DNA of 64,000 bases from JASHPR01 sp963808705 (GCA_963808705.1 CAWEHB010000001.1:124001-188000); one strand, 5' to 3'. Numbered from the stretch's first letter, positions 42,873-50,561 are shown. Numbers and translations: made by a program. Notes: generated from the sequence alone by a model not told the origin.

Positions 42873-43559
42873 ATGCGTACTGGACGGGCCCCGGGGGCCG
42901 GAGCAAGCACGTTCACCCAGCACAAGCGCCGTGATCAGCTGGTGGACTGCGCGATCGACGCGATTGCCGAGCTGGGCTTTGCGCGTGCCTCGGTGGCCGA
43001 GGTGGCGCGCCGTGCCGGGGTCAGTAAGGGAGTGGTCACCTACCACTTCGCGGCCAAGGATGACCTGATCAGCGCGGTGATCGCGGACGTGCTCGCTTCG
43101 ATGAGGGAGTACCTGGAACCCCGCCTGCTGGCCGCGGACCCGATGCAGTTCCCGGAGCGGTTCATCGCGGCCTATGTCACCGCGTGGGCAGGGTACTACC
43201 GGACTCACGCCCGGGAGGTTCTGGCGCTGGTCAGGATCTACAACGGTTTCCGGGACGAGTCCGGGCGCCCCAGCCCGGCATTCGACGCGCGCGCCGATGA
43301 CGTGGCGGTGGTCGGGCGGGTGCTGAGCCTCGGGCAGGACAAGGGGCGCCTTGGGACCTTTAACGCCGGGGTCATGGCGGCGGTCATGAAGGCCGCGGTG
43401 GACGACTTGCTGACTCAGTTCGCCGACGACCCGGGGCTTGACCTGGAGGCTTACGCCGCCGAGCTGGTGGCCTTGTTCGAGCGCGCGGCCCGGCCCGACC
43501 CCGAGGCCAGCCCCGCGCCGACAGCGGCCCGGATCCCGCAGCACCTGGAAGAAAAATGA
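42873..43559 (+). CDS. TetR-family transcriptional regulator
   Basis: A 228-residue TetR repressor. The helix-turn-helix is AIAELGFARASVAEVARRAG followed by VSKGVVTYHFAAKDDLISAV (residues about 30-70). The ligand-binding domain is all-helical, with a C-terminal Pro/Ala tail. It starts at ATG 42873 without a Shine-Dalgarno, consistent with a leaderless message. It most likely controls itself and the ICMT gene through the GTACTAAT dyads. Confidence 0.92.
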   Translation: MRTGRAPGAGASTFTQHKRRDQLVDCAIDAIAELGFARASVAEVARRAGVSKGVVTYHFAAKDDLISAVIADVLASMREYLEPRLLAADPMQFPERFIAAYVTAWAGYYRTHAREVLALVRIYNGFRDESGRPSPAFDARADDVAVVGRVLSLGQDKGRLGTFNAGVMAAVMKAAVDDLLTQFADDPGLDLEAYAAELVALFERAARPDPEASPAPTAARIPQHLEEK

Positions 43560-43593
43560 AACCGTACTTCGAGGCCAGCCACGCGGCGGGCGG
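43556..43593 (+). pseudogene. Remnant 5' end of a second ICMT gene
   Basis: Overlapping the TetR stop (ATGA) is a frame starting MKPYFEASHAAGG, clearly like the first residues of the ICMT protein at 42109 (MKPYFDTNHLAG). Similarity ends after about 12 codons, at the direct repeat GGCCAAAATCCGGCCAG. The rest of the gene is gone. Confidence 0.7.
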
Positions 43594-43608
43594 CCAAAAT
43601 CCGGCCAG
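43592..43608. repeat. 17-base direct repeat, left copy
   Basis: GGCCAAAATCCGGCCAG, identical to 44258-44274. It sits exactly where the ICMT remnant ends, so it may mark a recombination junction. Confidence 0.65.
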
Positions 43609-43656
43609 TCCACACCGTGGCCTATTGCGGCTCCAACGCCACCTCAGCGGGAGCCG

Positions 43657-44055
43657 TCACTCACGGCCGCGGGGGTTGTGGAGTCGGCTCGCGACGAAAG
43701 CGACGAGGTAGACCGCGGCGATCACGAGCCAGATGCCAGCCAGTGCGCCGGGGTGGTTCCCGCCATGGCCACTGGCAGCGACCAAGGTAAACGGGATTCC
43801 AGCAGCGGCGCTGCCGATCACCAGTCCGGTCCACAAAGCGCGGCGCTCGTGCCGTGTCGCCACGTCCGCTGTCCGGCTGCGAGGTTGCGGCGCGCCGCCC
43901 AGGCGGGCATCAATCCGTGCGGCAATTTCGCTGTCGACCTTCTCCAGGAACGAGTCGATGGCGGCCTGGCTGTACTCGGGGCCAAGTTCGTGGTGCGCTG
44001 CCGCCGCAGCCGCGACATCTTGCCGTGCGAGCTGTTCCATGGTGACAAGATACAT
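43657..44055 (-). CDS. Small membrane protein with N-terminal helical domain
   Basis: A protein of about 132 residues. The N-terminal helical segment (MEQLARQDVAAAAAAHHELG, then YSQAAIDSFLEKVDSEIAARIDARL) and two C-terminal membrane helices (ALWTGLVIGSAAAGIPFTLV and ALAGIWLVIAAVYLVAF) match a common actinobacterial pattern of unknown function. Starts at 44055 and 44040 are both possible. Confidence 0.7.
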   Translation of the reverse strand: MYLVTMEQLARQDVAAAAAAHHELGPEYSQAAIDSFLEKVDSEIAARIDARLGGAPQPRSRTADVATRHERRALWTGLVIGSAAAGIPFTLVAASGHGGNHPGALAGIWLVIAAVYLVAFVASRLHNPRGRE

Positions 44056-44153
44056 CTCGATTAACTGGCGCGTCCATGCCCTGGCATGGGAGTGCGGAGC
44101 ACTGCCTCCTTGGCGTCCTCTCGTCAAGAGACCTGCCTGCTCCGCCGTTCCCC

Positions 44154-44318
44154 GTAACCAGCATCACCACGACCCTGGACCTGTACGGCCATCTCTACCC
44201 TGGCGACATGGACCGCTGCGCCGACCGGCTCGACAGCGCCGCCTGGATGGCTGATCCGGCCAAAATCCGGCCAGATGACAGAGACGATCAAGAGGGCTCT
44301 GAACCGTCATCGCTCTGA
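44154..44318 (+). pseudogene. C-terminal remnant of tyrosine integrase 1
   Basis: The frame reads TSITTTLDLYGHLYPGDMDR followed by CADRLD, the end of a phage-type tyrosine recombinase with the catalytic Tyr in LYGHL. Upstream catalytic residues are missing. The stop at 44316-44318 lies 14 bases before an att-like copy of the tRNA-Arg 3' end, the usual int-att arrangement. Confidence 0.78.
44258..44274. repeat. 17-base direct repeat, right copy
   Basis: GGCCAAAATCCGGCCAG, identical to 43592-43608. Here it lies within the integrase remnant frame. The two copies bracket about 650 bases. Confidence 0.65.
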
Positions 44319-44332
44319 CCGGGGGGATACGG

Positions 44333-44360
44333 TGGCGCGCTCGGGGGGACTCGAACCCCC
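44333..44360 (-). mobile_element. att-like copy A of the tRNA-Arg 3' end
   Basis: On the minus strand it reads the T arm, acceptor 3' strand and CCA of the tRNA-Arg at 46464, with 27 of 28 bases identical. No 5' half of a tRNA is present upstream, so it is a partial copy, as created by site-specific integration into the tRNA. Confidence 0.75.
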
Positions 44361-44472
44361 GCCCTCGGGGAGTCAGTGATTACTGAGGGGCGGGTGCCTC
44401 ACGACAGCTTGGCAGAGAGGGCACTGATTGAATCGGCTCGTCTGTCCAGCCGAAGATCTGGGAGGCCGTCCG

Positions 44473-44961
44473 GTGGGGTACACGACCGCAATGTGGCTCA
44501 GCTTCGGTGAGGCCCTCGCTGCCGTTGCCGGTGCGCTGACCGGCCTGCTGTTCGTCGCGGTCTCGGTCAAAAGTGAAGTGCTGGCCGCATCGCTCAGCCT
44601 CAGTTCCCGCGCCGCTGAAACGCTGGTCCTGTTCATGACCTCGGTGCTCATCGCGGTCTTGCTGGTGGCTCCCCAGCCACCAGCAGCCCTGGGCTGGGAG
44701 TTGCTGGCCGTGGCCGCAGTCTCGGGCACAGCCCTGCTCATCTTCGACCGGCGAGCCGGTCACGGTTCCGATCAACGCGTGGCCCGCTACATCGAAAAGT
44801 TCTCCCCCAACATGATCACCGCGGTGCTCGTTGGCGTTGCCGGGCTCACCTTCCTGCTGAAGGCTGGTGGCGGCTTGTACTGGCTGATCCCCGCCGCGAT
44901 GGCGAGCCTGCTTGGCGGCGTGGTCAACGCGTGGCTGTTCCTCGTCAGGGTGACCAGCTAG
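44473..44961 (+). CDS. Multi-helix membrane protein, LTGLLFVAVSV family (copy 3)
   Basis: A protein of about 162 residues with five hydrophobic helices. The start LSFGEALAAVAGALTGLLFV matches the first helix of the proteins at 32559 and 38187. GTG 44473 is preceded seven bases upstream by GGGAGG; ATG 44428 and ATG 44491 are alternatives. It lies between two att-like sites, so it may be cargo of an integrated element. Function unknown. Confidence 0.75.
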   Translation: MGYTTAMWLSFGEALAAVAGALTGLLFVAVSVKSEVLAASLSLSSRAAETLVLFMTSVLIAVLLVAPQPPAALGWELLAVAAVSGTALLIFDRRAGHGSDQRVARYIEKFSPNMITAVLVGVAGLTFLLKAGGGLYWLIPAAMASLLGGVVNAWLFLVRVTS

Positions 44962-45118
44962 TCCTATTGACCCCCTGCTTACAAAGGTGGTGGCAGTGGC
45001 CTTGTGACGTGCGGCTGCCCAGGCCAGCCGCCGTGTTCGTTACCCCTGCCGTGAGAGACCGAGAGTCACCGCTTGCGGCCGTAGTATCGGGCACGGGGTC
45101 AAGGGCGATACTGGTGAG

Positions 45119-45658
45119 ATGCTCCTGCGCTCCGCAGAACCGGCCGATGCCGCCGAGGTGGCCGGCCTGCATGTCCGCTCATGTCAATCGGCCTACCGCG
45201 GGTTGCTTCCCGATGAGTTCCTCGACGGGCTCCGGCTCGAGGACCGTGCCGCGCACTACACATTCGGCAGCCCCGACGCAGGCGCGCCCGCGACGATCGT
45301 CGCCGTGGACGGCGGGGCCATCCGCGGATTCGCTAGCGCCGGGCCATGCCGGGAGCCTGACGCGACGGGAACCGGTGAGCTCTACGCCATCCACGTCGAT
45401 CCATGCGCCCGGGGCCGCGGGATCGGCCGCCAGCTGATGGCCAGCGCGCGGGATTGCCTGACCCGCCTGGGCTTCGGGCAAGCCGTCTTGTGGGTGCTGG
45501 CGGGTAATCAGCGCGCCGAGCGCTTCTACCGGCTCGACGGGTGGGCACCAGACGGATCCTGGCGCATCGAGGAAATCGGTCCCGGCTGGCAATCCGACGG
45601 CATGCCCCAGTGGGACAGAAAGGTCAATGAAATCCGGTACCGCCGCGACCTACCGTGA
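45119..45658 (+). CDS. GNAT-family N-acetyltransferase
   Basis: A 179-residue acetyltransferase with LRSAEPADAAEVAGLHV at the start, the acetyl-CoA loop LYAIHVDPCARGRGIGRQLM, and GFGQAVLWVLAGNQRAERFY (motif B). The WVLAGNQRAERFYRLDGW stretch is typical of small-molecule or aminoglycoside-like GNATs. It is also cargo between att sites A and B. Substrate unknown. Confidence 0.88.
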   Translation: MLLRSAEPADAAEVAGLHVRSCQSAYRGLLPDEFLDGLRLEDRAAHYTFGSPDAGAPATIVAVDGGAIRGFASAGPCREPDATGTGELYAIHVDPCARGRGIGRQLMASARDCLTRLGFGQAVLWVLAGNQRAERFYRLDGWAPDGSWRIEEIGPGWQSDGMPQWDRKVNEIRYRRDLP

Positions 45659-45706
45659 GCGGCACCGATGCTAATTCCTCGTCCGAGATGGGAGGTGCCT
45701 GTGATC

Positions 45707-45733
45707 TGGCGCGCTCGGAGGGACTCGAACCCC
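45707..45733 (-). mobile_element. att-like copy B of the tRNA-Arg 3' end
   Basis: Twenty-seven bases identical to the 3' end of the tRNA-Arg gene (46464-46490), with weaker similarity continuing into the anticodon arm. The rest of the tRNA is absent. A dyad GAAAAAT-GGAG-ATTTTTC follows at 45747-45764. Confidence 0.75.
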
Positions 45734-46108
45734 AGCCTTCTAACCCGAAAAATGGAGATTTTTCATGCCGGTACGGCGTCGCGCCAGCGGTACCAAGGGC
45801 TGATCCGTAGACCAATGGAAAGCGTCCAGCCAGTGCGCCAGAATCCGTAGCCGCAGGTCAGGATCCGCCGGTTGTCCAGCCTGTCCGCCTGAGTCCGGTG
45901 CCGTCCGCTCAGTCTGTGAGAAAGCTGGGAGAGATTTGCCTCGGGAAAAGCCTAAGGATGAAATGCCAAGGCCATGCTGCTGGCGGCGATCGTTGGCTGT
46001 TGATGGCGGTTCGGGGACATCTCGGGGACACTGCCAGTGATGCTTAGGCCAGGTTCTCGGTCCAGTGGCACCGTCTCACGACCGTCCGTTTTTCAGGCCG
46101 GGCATATC
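45734..46108. other. Intergenic segment between att copy B and the small membrane gene
   Basis: No gene supported. It contains the GAAAAAT/ATTTTTC dyad and otherwise nothing recognised; it probably belongs to the decayed element. Confidence 0.4.
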
Positions 46109-46276
46109 TCACGGACGCTTCAGGAACCTCAAACCGAACGCCGCGAACACCAGGACGATCCCGACGTTTACTATCAGCCGCTCCCAGAGCTGGTGCCTGA
46201 AGAACAGGACGTCCACACCGACCACGACGGCTACCAGCGCGAGCACGTAAAGCACGACGGCAGCCTGTCTTCCCAT
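46109..46276 (-). CDS. Small 55-residue two-helix membrane protein
   Basis: From ATG 46276 the frame encodes 55 residues with two hydrophobic segments (AAVVLYVLALVAVVVGVDVL and VNVGIVLVFAAFGLRF) separated by FFRHQLWERL and ending LKRP. AGGA lies a few bases upstream. Small proteins of this pattern occur in many actinomycetes without known role (from memory). The length and hydrophobic pattern make it credible as a real gene. Confidence 0.72.
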   Translation of the reverse strand: MGRQAAVVLYVLALVAVVVGVDVLFFRHQLWERLIVNVGIVLVFAAFGLRFLKRP

Positions 46277-46329
46277 CGTTCCTGTCTACTCTGTGCGACG
46301 GAGTGGAGCAAGAGCGGCGCTGGTTTCAA

Positions 46330-46407
46330 ATGAACACCTACGCGCACGTCCTGCCGGTGCTTCGCCACGAGGCGGCCAACGCCATCGATGAGCTGTTCGG
46401 AGCGTGA
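46330..46407 (+). pseudogene. C-terminal remnant of tyrosine integrase 2
   Basis: Twenty-five residues, MNTYAHVLPVLRHEAANAID plus ELFGA, are the typical end of a tyrosine recombinase with the catalytic Tyr in TYAHVLP. All upstream parts are missing. It ends 56 bases before the tRNA-Arg 3' end, the expected position of an integrase next to its attachment site. Confidence 0.8.
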
Positions 46408-46463
46408 TGTGAGCGGCTTTGGCAGCAGCGAAGGCCGCTCATGATCGCAAGTGGCCTCTGGGC

Positions 46464-46539
46464 TGGCGCGCTCGGAGGGACTCGAACCCCCAACCTTCTG
46501 ATCCGTAGTCAGATGCTCTATCCGTTGAGCTACGAGCGC
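46464..46539 (-). tRNA. tRNA-Arg, anticodon ACG
   Basis: A 76-base cloverleaf including an encoded CCA. The acceptor stem GCGCTCG/CGAGCGC is perfect, the D stem is GCTC/GAGC, and the anticodon stem TCTGA/TCAGA carries the loop CTACGGA (anticodon ACG). The T stem is GGGGG/CCCTC with loop TTCGAGT. The 3' end is reproduced at 45707 and 44333, marking it as an integration target. Confidence 0.96.
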
Positions 46540-46757
46540 TGGCGTCCCGCTAGTTTACGGCACGCCGGGCGGGCGTCGTGCCCGGCCAAGCGGCCCACCG
46601 GATATCGGCCCTTGACCCGGGCAGTGACAGCAGGCCAGCGGTCCCTCGTCCTGGCCGCGCTGCCCAGCGACGAGACGCTTCGTCGACGGCAGCAGGCGGC
46701 TAGCGGGCATCGATCGGCCCGCTGGGCTGTGGCTCTCACCAAGGAGGTGGGCCTGAA

Positions 46758-46898
46758 ATAACCGGATCCGGTCTTGCTCCCGTCCTTATCCCGATCACCG
46801 TGGTAATCAGCATCGCGATGTGACTGATGATGGTGTTCTACGCCGACGGCCATCCCGCTCAGGCCGGGGCCAGCCCGGCGCCCAGGCAGGGTGTTTCC
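46758..46898 (+). pseudogene. Decayed small membrane protein gene (lost start and internal stop)
   Basis: Behind a strong AAGGAGGTG (46741-46749) the frame reads ATA where ATG is expected, then TGSGLAPVLIPITVVISIAM, then TGA (46821-46823) where Trp fits, then LMMVFYADGHP. The pattern fits a small one-helix actinobacterial protein. Two lesions make a pseudogene likely. An alternative is translation of only the last part from ATG 46827. Confidence 0.5.
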
Positions 46899-46963
46899 CG
46901 TCGGCCAGCATGGCGGCCCTGGTTCGGCCTGACGGCTGACCCGGCACGAAGGAGGAGACGCAG

Positions 46964-47857
46964 ATGGCTGGTACGGAGGACCCTGGCGCGCAGGTACCGA
47001 CGGCGGTGCTGGGCACAGGCATCATGGGCTCGGCAATGGCCCGCAACCTGCTCGCTGCCGGGCTTCACACGACGGTCTGGGACCGGTCGCCGGCGGCGAC
47101 GGCGCCGCTTTCCGAGGCCGGAGCGCTGGTAGCGGCCTCGCCGGAAGACGCGGTCAAGGACGCGCCGGTGGTGATCACGATGCTGCCGACCGCCGACATC
47201 GTGAACTCGGTGGTCTTCGACGGTGACGTGGCCGCAGCCTTCGGCGAGGGCGCCGTGTGGGCGCAGATGGGCACGATCGGCGTGACGGCCACCGCCCAGA
47301 TCGCGGGGCGACTGGGCGAGCTCCGGCCCGACGTGATGTTCGTGGACGCCCCGGTGTCGGGCAGCAAGGGCCCGGCCGAAGCCGGGCAGTTGCTCATCCT
47401 GGCCTCCGGCCCGCCTGAGGCGGCGGCGGTCGCCGACCCGGTGTTCTCCGCGATAGGCCGCAAGACCGTGTGGCTGGGCCCGGCAGGCCAGGGCAGCCGG
47501 ATGAAGCTGGTCGTGAACGCCTACATGTCCGTCCTCATCGAGGGTGTGGCCGAAGCGCTCGAGCTGGCCGACCGGTTGGGTATCGACCCCGACAGGCTGG
47601 CGGAAGCCATCGAAGGCGGACCGCTGGACGCGCCGATCGCCGACGCGAAGCTGCACAAGATGGAGCAGGGCGATTTCGCGCCCGAGTTCCCGCTGGAGTG
47701 GGCGCTCAAAGACGTGGACCTGGCGCTCGACGTCGCGGGCGGCGACCAGCCGCCGCTGCTGGCCGCGCTGTCCCGCCAGTGGCGGGCGGCCGTGGACGCC
47801 GGTCACGGCCGGGAAGACGTCAGCGCCGCGCGCCTGGCCCTGGGCGGCCACCAGTAA
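46964..47857 (+). CDS. NAD(P)-dependent beta-hydroxyacid dehydrogenase / imine reductase-like
   Basis: A 297-residue protein of the 6-phosphogluconate/3-hydroxyisobutyrate dehydrogenase family. It has the Rossmann motif AVLGTGIMGSAMARNLLAAG (residues 14-33), the substrate loop FVDAPVSGSKGPAEAGQL, and GSRMKLVVNAYMS with the catalytic Lys. AAGGAGGAG precedes ATG 46964. It may act on a hydroxyacid, glyoxylate or an imine. Confidence 0.9.
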   Translation: MAGTEDPGAQVPTAVLGTGIMGSAMARNLLAAGLHTTVWDRSPAATAPLSEAGALVAASPEDAVKDAPVVITMLPTADIVNSVVFDGDVAAAFGEGAVWAQMGTIGVTATAQIAGRLGELRPDVMFVDAPVSGSKGPAEAGQLLILASGPPEAAAVADPVFSAIGRKTVWLGPAGQGSRMKLVVNAYMSVLIEGVAEALELADRLGIDPDRLAEAIEGGPLDAPIADAKLHKMEQGDFAPEFPLEWALKDVDLALDVAGGDQPPLLAALSRQWRAAVDAGHGREDVSAARLALGGHQ

Positions 47858-47978
47858 GCCATACTGAACTCCTACTGCCCTGGCCGTAGCACCCGCGCCC
47901 GCTCCTAGTGCCACGCCGACCGAACCGCCTGCGCCGCTTCTCGTCGCAGGAGCGGATAATCAGAAAAAGGCTCCTAAT

Positions 47979-50561
47979 TTACAGCCGCGCCATGTCCGTG
48001 AAGCGACTGTAATGGCCCTGGAATGCCACGGTTACTGTGGCAGTCGGACCATTCCGGTGCTTAGCCACGATGAAATCCGCCTCGCCTGCGCGTGGTGATT
48101 CCTTCTCATATGCATCTTCTCGGTGCAAAAGTATCACTACATCCGAGTCTTGCTCGATCGACCCTGATTCCCGCAAATCGGCCAAAAGCGGGCGCTTGTC
48201 AGTGCGCTGCTCGGGGCCGCGGTTGAGCTGGGCAACGGCGACCACGGGGACGTCGAGTTCCTTGGCGAGCAGCTTCAGCGAGCGGGACAGGTCCGAGACC
48301 TCCTGCTGCCGGTTCTCCACCCGCTTCGGAGAGCTCATCAGCTGCAGGTAGTCGATGATCACCAGGCGCAGGTCATGCCGCTGCTTGAGGCGGCGGCACT
48401 TGGCCCGGATCTCCATCATCGACATGTTCGGCGAGTCGTCGATGAACATCGGGGCGTCCACGACCTCGCTCATCCGCCGCGCCAGCCGGGTCCAGTCGTC
48501 CTCGCTCATCTGGCCGGTCCGCATCGAGTGCAGCGGGACCCGCGCCTCCGCCGAGAGCAGCCGCATGGTGATCTCGTTGCGGCTCATCTCCAGGCTGAAG
48601 ATCACCGAGGTGAGGCCGGCCTTGACCGAGGCCGCCCTGGCCAGGTCAAGGGCAAGCGTCGAGTTGTGGGTAGGGATCATGGACCGGCCGACCAAGTACA
48701 TCTGATCCGAATTGTCCACCTGGACACAACGCACTGGCACGCTCGGTATTGCGCGTACGGCCGTGATGAACCGCTGTCGGGTCCGTGACGTCGTGCGCCG
48801 TGGCCGCCGCTCTCTGTGCATAACCCGCTTGCGTTCTAGCCAGAACACATCGTCGCTGGTGGTGAAGGTGACCGTATAGGCAACCGATGAGTCCGGCGTC
48901 CGGCCGCGGACGCGCTTCTCGCTCCAGCCACAGCGGTAACCGAGGCTGTGCACAAGTTCACGAAAATCCTCCGCGAGCCGCCGGGAGGTGACCGCGAAAT
49001 GAACCGAGCCGAGCCGGCAGGCCGTGCCATCGGTATCGAGCAGCCCTGCGAGCAATGCACGGCGCTGCGGCTCCGAGGCACGCAGATACCGCGCCGGGAT
49101 GTGCTTATTACCGAGGCCCTGGCCTTCCACGAGCATGGCTATCTCGGGGTCCGCGGATGTGAATTCTGGGCTGGACCTTCTGCCATCGCCTAGCCACACG
49201 CCCAGCACGTACGGTGGCAGCGGCAGCTCCGCATCCGGGAGGCAGAGCGGAAGCGCAGTGGCGATCGAATGATTAGGGCGCAGATCGCCGCCAACCTTTA
49301 CGGTCGCCGCGATCTGCTCCGTAGTGACAATAGGATCGTGCACGGCGGTGGTGGAGGCGTTCTTCGGCCGTTCCGCCATCTGCACCATTCTGGTGAGCAG
49401 CGAATAACGCGAGGCGTAGGCAGGAGCGTGCCAGCGGTAGGAGCGCTGCGCGCCGCCGACCTCGACCAGAATTCTCTCGGGCGCCAAGCCGACGCTGCGC
49501 CCGGCAGTATGCATAATCGCGCGGAACTCCGGCCCGGTATCAGCCAGGATCTCCCGGGCCGTGACGGGCCGGTCGGGCTCACTGAGCGCGGCCTTCCAGG
49601 CGCCGAGCAGCCGGCGTCGCGACGAATCCGGCCAGTACCAGGACGGGCGCTTGTCCGATCTTTGGCGCCGGGCTGCACGGGTGTCGGTTCGCCACTCATG
49701 CTGAGCATCGGCAACGATCACCGTCCCGTCGTCGAACTCCACCTCGTAGCACGGCCGCCCCTCCATCACGCCGGTGGCTGCCACCACCCTGGTGGGCTTC
49801 CCGTCCGCGCCCAGCAGCCAATCCCCGGCCTGGACCTCGCCCATGGTCGTCCAGCCAGAGGGGGTTGGCAACGGAGCATTAAGAGCAATGGCTTTGCCCA
49901 GAGCCGGTCTAGCAGCAATGACGACCATCTGCCCCGGGTGCAGGCCGTTGGTCAGCGCGTCGAGATCGGCGAACCCGGTCGGCACGCCGGTCAGCGCCCC
50001 GCTCCGGCTGCCGATGGCCTCGATCTCGTCGAGCGCGCCGGGCATGATCTCGGACAGCGACAGGTAGTCCTCGCTGACGCGCCGCTCGGTGACCCCGTAC
50101 ACCTCGGCTTCCGCCCGGTCGACGATCTCGTCGGCGTCCCCGTCGCCCGAGTACCCGAGCTGGACGATGCGGGTGCCGGCTTCCACCAGGCGGCGCAGGA
50201 TCGCCCGCTCCCGCACGATGCGGGCGTAGTAGCCGGCGTTCGCGGCAGTGGGTACGGAGGCGATGAGCGTGTGCAGGTACGGCGCCCCGCCCACCCGGGC
50301 GATCTCGCCCCGCTTGGTCAGCTCGTTCGCCACGGTGACGGCGTCGGCCGGCTCGCCCCGGCTGTACAGGTCGAGAATGACCTCGTGCACGATCTGGTGC
50401 GCGGGGCGGTAGTGATCGCTGGGCCGGATGGCCTCGAGCACGTCGGAGATCGCGTCCTTGGACATCAGCATGCCGCCGAGGACGCACTGCTCCGCAGCGA
50501 GGTCGTGCGGGGGGGTCCGCTCGAATTCCTCGCCGCGGGGGGCTATCTCCGCGACGCTCAC
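47979..50561 (-). CDS. dnaB: Replicative DNA helicase DnaB containing an intein
   Basis: Host exteins: the N-terminal domain ERTPPHDLAAEQCVLGGML, the linker, the RecA-type core with Walker A ARPALGK//STLALDLA interrupted by the intein, Walker B VIIDYLQLM, and AVAQLNRGPEQR with LADLRESGSIEQDSDVV. Without the 410-residue intein the helicase is about 450 residues, normal for the family. I prefer GTG 50561, which has GGGGGAGG eight bases upstream; ATG 50579 and the frame to 50615 are alternatives. Correct splicing is essential since the Walker A Lys-Ser is split. It lies downstream of the rpsF-ssb-rpsR-rplI block, separated by a small divergent gene. Confidence 0.96.
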   Translation of the reverse strand: MSVAEIAPRGEEFERTPPHDLAAEQCVLGGMLMSKDAISDVLEAIRPSDHYRPAHQIVHEVILDLYSRGEPADAVTVANELTKRGEIARVGGAPYLHTLIASVPTAANAGYYARIVRERAILRRLVEAGTRIVQLGYSGDGDADEIVDRAEAEVYGVTERRVSEDYLSLSEIMPGALDEIEAIGSRSGALTGVPTGFADLDALTNGLHPGQMVVIAARPALGKAIALNAPLPTPSGWTTMGEVQAGDWLLGADGKPTRVVAATGVMEGRPCYEVEFDDGTVIVADAQHEWRTDTRAARRQRSDKRPSWYWPDSSRRRLLGAWKAALSEPDRPVTAREILADTGPEFRAIMHTAGRSVGLAPERILVEVGGAQRSYRWHAPAYASRYSLLTRMVQMAERPKNASTTAVHDPIVTTEQIAATVKVGGDLRPNHSIATALPLCLPDAELPLPPYVLGVWLGDGRRSSPEFTSADPEIAMLVEGQGLGNKHIPARYLRASEPQRRALLAGLLDTDGTACRLGSVHFAVTSRRLAEDFRELVHSLGYRCGWSEKRVRGRTPDSSVAYTVTFTTSDDVFWLERKRVMHRERRPRRTTSRTRQRFITAVRAIPSVPVRCVQVDNSDQMYLVGRSMIPTHNSTLALDLARAASVKAGLTSVIFSLEMSRNEITMRLLSAEARVPLHSMRTGQMSEDDWTRLARRMSEVVDAPMFIDDSPNMSMMEIRAKCRRLKQRHDLRLVIIDYLQLMSSPKRVENRQQEVSDLSRSLKLLAKELDVPVVAVAQLNRGPEQRTDKRPLLADLRESGSIEQDSDVVILLHREDAYEKESPRAGEADFIVAKHRNGPTATVTVAFQGHYSRFTDMARL
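48663..49892 (-). other. Class 3-type intein with LAGLIDADG endonuclease in DnaB
   Basis: A 410-residue intein inserted between Lys and Ser of the DnaB Walker A motif. Its first residue is Ala, not Cys or Ser. It carries Trp67 (ADAQHEWRT, block B), Cys389 (VRCVQVDNSDQMYLVG, block F) and Thr408 (MIPTHN, block G), the W-C-T triplet of class 3 inteins, with Asn410 and a Ser at +1. Two endonuclease motifs, LGVWLGDG and LLAGLLDTDG, keep their acidic residues, so homing activity may persist. The splicing class is inferred from these residues. Confidence 0.9.

Noticed and set aside
44333..44410. A second complete tRNA gene
   Set aside because: Only the T arm, acceptor 3' strand and CCA are present; no D arm or 5' acceptor strand follows.
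47948..47975. Terminator between the 46964 gene and dnaB (AGGAGC...GCTCCT)
   Set aside because: Six-base arms around a 16-base loop with no T-run; too weak to list as a terminator.
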